DNA from: Brevundimonas sp. SL130
GTDB lineage: Bacteria > Pseudomonadota > Alphaproteobacteria > Caulobacterales > Caulobacteraceae
Direction of reading: 5' to 3'
Assembly (NCBI RefSeq): GCF_026625805.1
Contig: NZ_CP113064.1
Span: 2,272,657-2,336,656, forward strand
DNA: 64,000 nt
Shown: positions 62,499-64,000 of the stretch, piece after piece
Layout of the letters: each line of letters starts with the position of its first letter
Numbering within the stretch: the first letter of the stretch is position 1
The notes under the pieces: model-generated
What the model was told of the DNA's origin: nothing
The model's database searches: none
What the model saw: only the letters and a program-made list of their open reading frames with translations
Made by a program: the position numbers and the translations under genes

Positions 62499-63542
62499 CT
62501 ATGTGCGTGTGTCGTCGTTCGCCGCCGTCTCGCGCGCCAGACGCGCCACCTCGTTCAGATGCGCCCCCACCGCCTCGATCGGCCGCCGCCCCAGGGCCCC
62601 GCGCCGCGCCAGCAGGTCGGGCGAGCCGGCGTCGTAATCCGCCATCAGGGCCCGCACGAAGCCCCCGCCCTGCACCTCGGCCAGCACCTGGTCCATGACG
62701 GCGCGCGAGGCGGCGTTGATGATGCGCGGCCCGGTCAGATAGGCCCCGTATTCGGCCGTATTGGAGATCTTGGCGAAGGCGCCGGCTATGCCGCGCTCAT
62801 ACATCAGGTCCGTGACCAGCTTGGCCTCATAGAAACACTCGAACCAGGCCACCTCCGGCGGATAGCCGGCCTCGACCAGTTTCATGAAGGCCGAATCGAT
62901 CAGCTCGGCGATCCCGCCGCACAGCACCACCTGTTCCCCGAACAGATCGCTCTCGCACTCGTCCCTCATCGTCGTCTCGAGGATGCCCTTGCGCCCGCAC
63001 CCCAGGGCGGCCGCATAGGACAGGCCCAGGGCGTGGGCGCCGCCCGTGGCGTCCTGATGCACCCCGAACAGGCAGAAGACCCCCTCCCCGGCCTCGTACA
63101 GGTCACGGATGCGCGGTCCGATCCCCTTGGGCGAGGCCAGGATGACGTCCAGGTCGGCGCGGGGCTCCACCAGGCCGAACCGCACCGACAGGCCGTGGGC
63201 GAAGACCAGGGCGGCCCCCGGCCGCACATTCGGCGCCAGCTCGTCGCGCCACAGGTCGCGGTGGGCCTCGTCCGAGGTCATGACCGCGATCACATCCGCC
63301 CCCGCCGCCGCCTCGCCCGCCGTCATCACCGCGAATCCGTCGGCCTGGGCGCGTTCCCGCGTCTTCGACCCGACTTTCAGACCCACGACGATGTCGGTCA
63401 CGCCCGAATCGCGCAGATTCAGCGCATGGGTCCGCCCCTGGCTGCCGTAGCCGATCATGGCCACGCGCTTGCTTCGGATGATAGAAAGGTCGCAGTCGCG
63501 GTCATGAAAGACGGGAAGCGGATTGGATAGGATCTGGCTCAT
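62499..63542 (-). CDS. ilvC: Ketol-acid reductoisomerase, divergent class I type
   Basis: A 347-aa NADP-dependent enzyme of branched-chain amino acid synthesis. The Rossmann motif GYGSQGRTHALNL (31-43) and the loop VGLKVGSKTRERA (53-65) bind NADPH. Metal and substrate residues are kept: Asp199 and Glu203 (DLFGE), Glu235 and Glu239, Ser260, with His116 and Lys139. Several usually strict segments differ (CFYEAKLVTDLMYERGIAGAF). ATG 63542 is chosen; in-frame starts lie up to 63614. No ilvB or ilvH is adjacent. Confidence 0.85.
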   Translation of the reverse strand: MSQILSNPLPVFHDRDCDLSIIRSKRVAMIGYGSQGRTHALNLRDSGVTDIVVGLKVGSKTRERAQADGFAVMTAGEAAAGADVIAVMTSDEAHRDLWRDELAPNVRPGAALVFAHGLSVRFGLVEPRADLDVILASPKGIGPRIRDLYEAGEGVFCLFGVHQDATGGAHALGLSYAAALGCGRKGILETTMRDECESDLFGEQVVLCGGIAELIDSAFMKLVEAGYPPEVAWFECFYEAKLVTDLMYERGIAGAFAKISNTAEYGAYLTGPRIINAASRAVMDQVLAEVQGGGFVRALMADYDAGSPDLLARRGALGRRPIEAVGAHLNEVARLARETAANDDTRT

Positions 63543-63614
63543 GACCGCCTTCATAGCCCCATCCGACGTCGTCGCCTTCTGGAAAGCGGCCGGTCCCGAA
63601 AACGGGTTCGACAA

Positions 63615-64000
63615 GCACGAGGCCTTCGACGCGGCGTTTCACGCGGAGAGGTGACGCCGCCTCACTCACCTCCCCGTCGGCGAAGGCCGGCGGGGAGGAC
63701 AGGCGGGAGCGTCAGCGAACGCCAGGAGGGGGCGACTCGGCGCCAGACGCTGGCAAGGGGCATGCCCACCGCCGGAGCAGCAGCCCCTCCCCCGCTTGCG
63801 GGGGAGGTGGCCCGGCGTCCGCGCAGCGGACCAGGGTCGGAGGGGGAAGTCTTGCTCGAACTAGAAGACTTCCCCCATCGTCAGGCGTGTCGCTTCGCGC
63901 CACGACCTGACACTTCCCCCGCAAGCGGGGGAAGGTCTGTGATGGTCGATCACATGGCCCAGCGCGCACAATGACGCTGGTCCGTTCCTAAAGATTTCAA
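63615..64000. other. Non-coding end with a cluster of GC-rich hairpins
   Basis: No gene is supported. Four perfect stems occur: CCTCCCCG/CGGGGAGG (63669-63698), CCTCCCCCGC/GCGGGGGAGG with a TT loop (63786-63807), GGGGGAAGTCTT and its complement (63842-63876), and CTTCCCCCGC/GCGGGGGAAG with an AA loop (63913-63934). This is a REP-like intergenic repeat cluster. Confidence 0.75.

Noticed and set aside
63669-63934. CRISPR array
   Set aside because: The units are self-complementary hairpins of unequal spacing without constant repeats and unique spacers; no cas gene is near.

Overview
The window is high-GC chromosomal DNA from an alphaproteobacterium, most likely Caulobacteraceae and plausibly Brevundimonas. 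This rests on the composition, three large TonB-dependent receptors, and housekeeping blocks of alphaproteobacterial type (rsmD-rluB|tadA, aroK-aroB|xerD-accA, rpsF-rpsR-rplI, radA-cvpA-purF, der-bamB-yfgM-like). No 16S rRNA gene is present, so genus is inference.

Layout. 1-5551: the 3' part of mutL, then an accessory block. A secreted tannase-type esterase lies between two copies of the last 124 bp of mutL, followed by a two-gene AAA ATPase + RloB cassette resembling the AbiL abortive-infection pair. 5554-7477: a protein-tyrosine phosphatase, a small membrane protein, and a sigma factor gene carrying a 1-bp frameshift next to a membrane partner. 7485-14877: rsmD, rluB-like, tadA, a MliC-like lipoprotein, a GNAT enzyme, aroB, aroK, xerD and accA. 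14951-22475: a receiver protein with a CheE-like partner, an Atm1-type ABC exporter, threonine aldolase, an MscS channel, and a leucine-catabolism pair (enoyl-CoA hydratase and methylcrotonoyl-CoA carboxylase beta subunit). 22770-33983: ribosomal genes, TonB receptor 1 with a small secreted protein, dnaB, alr, radA, cvpA and purF. 33993-40014: a ParE/RHH toxin-antitoxin pair, two SDR enzymes, an AraC regulator, a DUF2306 + membrane-LytTR pair, a membrane methyltransferase and a Nudix hydrolase. 40019-46945: der, bamB, a YfgM-like gene, panB, an ECF sigma/membrane-partner operon and small proteins. 47066-53822: a hybrid histidine kinase, TonB receptor 2, a GST, an orphan sugar-ABC ATPase behind a LacI-type palindrome, and a holin-like protein. 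53946-64000: a HIT protein, tRNA-Thr, a gene-poor stretch and TonB receptor 3, rsgA, an Lrp regulator facing an aminotransferase and EamA exporter, tRNA-Gln, tRNA-Pro, a ketol-acid reductoisomerase, and a hairpin-rich end.

Functional groups. Translation and ribosome maturation are well represented (rsmD, rluB-like, tadA, S6/S18/L9, der, rsgA, three tRNAs). Envelope work includes bamB, the YfgM-like gene, the MliC lipoprotein, MscS and the TonB receptors. Accessory signals cluster at mutL-RloB (1608-5551), around the toxin-antitoxin pair (33993-34561), and after tRNA-Thr (54528-57719). The best candidate for an under-described system is the RloB cassette together with its mutL-duplication neighbourhood. 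The DUF2306/LytTR pair and the two sigma/membrane-protein operons come next.
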